Source: Candidatus Dormiibacterota bacterium (lineage in GTDB: Bacteria > Chloroflexota > Dormibacteria > Aeolococcales > Aeolococcaceae). Taken from it: a stretch of DNA of 6,729 bases. Below, piece after piece: positions 5,031 through 6,729 of this stretch. The position numbers and the translations under genes were made by a program. The notes under the pieces were generated by a model. The model was not told the DNA's origin, made no database searches, and was given only the letters and a program-made list of their open reading frames with translations. Position 1 is the first letter of the stretch, and the number at the start of each line of letters is the position of its first letter. The stretch spans positions 1-6,729 of the forward strand of contig PLDZ01000132.1 of assembly GCA_003136295.1 (NCBI GenBank). Reading direction: 5' to 3'.

Positions 5031-5213
5031 CGATATCAACCAGACCATCTGGGTGTGGCCATGGACGGACTGCGGCTATCGCCTGGTCGAGTTGGTTCCT
5101 CCGGATTGAGCTGCGGCGCCAGTCGCCGATCGTGCATGGACCTCGGCGCGGGCAATGACACAATGGTCGGACTCGATGTGTGAGCATTCGCGCGGAGGAA
5201 CGGTCCTACTGTC

Positions 5214-5220
5214 GAGGTGA
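5214..5220 (+). promoter_or_regulatory. Ribosome binding site of aceB
   Basis: GAGGTGA lies three bases before ATG 5224, a seven-base match to the anti-Shine-Dalgarno sequence. It fixes the malate synthase start. Confidence 0.8.
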
Positions 5221-5223
5221 AGC

Positions 5224-6729
<1,506 letters not shown>

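Larger units (their letters stand above)
4913..5223. other. Interval upstream of aceB, no intact gene
   Basis: The interval holds the second hairpin arm, the tRNA-Gly remnant and about 190 bases leading to aceB. The plus-strand frame starting at ATG 4934 crosses the tRNA relic and reads like the antisense of a tRNA, so it is not a gene. Another frame, open from 4930 to TGA 5107-5109, has no ATG or GTG but ends in a rather protein-like stretch (see findings). A short direct repeat CAATG-ACA-CAATG lies at 5153-5165. No convincing -35/-10 pair for aceB was found. Confidence 0.5.

Noticed and set aside
4934..5158. Plus-strand frame of 74 codons before aceB
   Set aside because: It crosses the tRNA relic antisense; the part SNSRPLRWQG is the typical conceptual translation of a tRNA complement. 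There is no convincing ribosome binding site and no domain.

Overview
The window is high-GC bacterial DNA with GC-rich third codon positions and Shine-Dalgarno sites of the GGAGG type. It suggests an actinobacterium or a high-GC lineage such as Chloroflexota. This assignment is inference from composition and protein flavour, because no rRNA or other taxonomic marker is present. Three genes are recognised confidently: a LysR-family regulator, an aldo/keto reductase and malate synthase A.

Left part (1-3365). A LysR-type regulator on the minus strand (84-1022) is divergent from a tight plus-strand operon. The operon holds an aldo/keto reductase (1157-2227), a seven-helix membrane protein of the COG4280 type (2224-2973) and a 74-residue two-helix membrane protein (2970-3194). 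Both junctions are 4-bp ATGA overlaps, which indicates translational coupling. Ten bases later comes the start of a zinc-dependent alcohol dehydrogenase. It is frameshifted after about six codons and loses its similarity right after the Cys-Gly-Thr-Asp-Leu-His zinc-ligand motif, so it is a broken remnant (3205-3365). The short intergenic region between regulator and operon carries three TTACAA-like half-sites and a T-N11-A motif, a plausible LysR operator.

Middle part (about 3333-5150). This stretch is looser, visibly less GC-rich in places, and poor in recognisable genes. It holds a membrane-anchored extracytoplasmic protein of unknown function on the minus strand (3466-4047) and a possible 52-residue membrane peptide on the minus strand (4161-4319). 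A membrane-anchored protein resembling the OB-fold tRNA_anti-like family lies on the plus strand (4508-4912) and ends in two back-to-back hairpins. Next comes a decayed tRNA-Gly(GCC) on the minus strand (about 4958-5030). The segment is therefore bracketed by a broken dehydrogenase gene and a dead tRNA gene, which looks like an old rearrangement or a decayed insertion.

Right part (5224-6729). Malate synthase A (aceB), the second enzyme of the glyoxylate shunt, has its catalytic residues intact and runs off the window without a stop codon, so the extreme C-terminus is missing.

Nothing in the window is an obvious new defence or mobile system. The points most worth a second look are the tRNA-Gly remnant, the truncated dehydrogenase at the end of the operon, and the internally duplicated ExxE membrane protein with its small partner.
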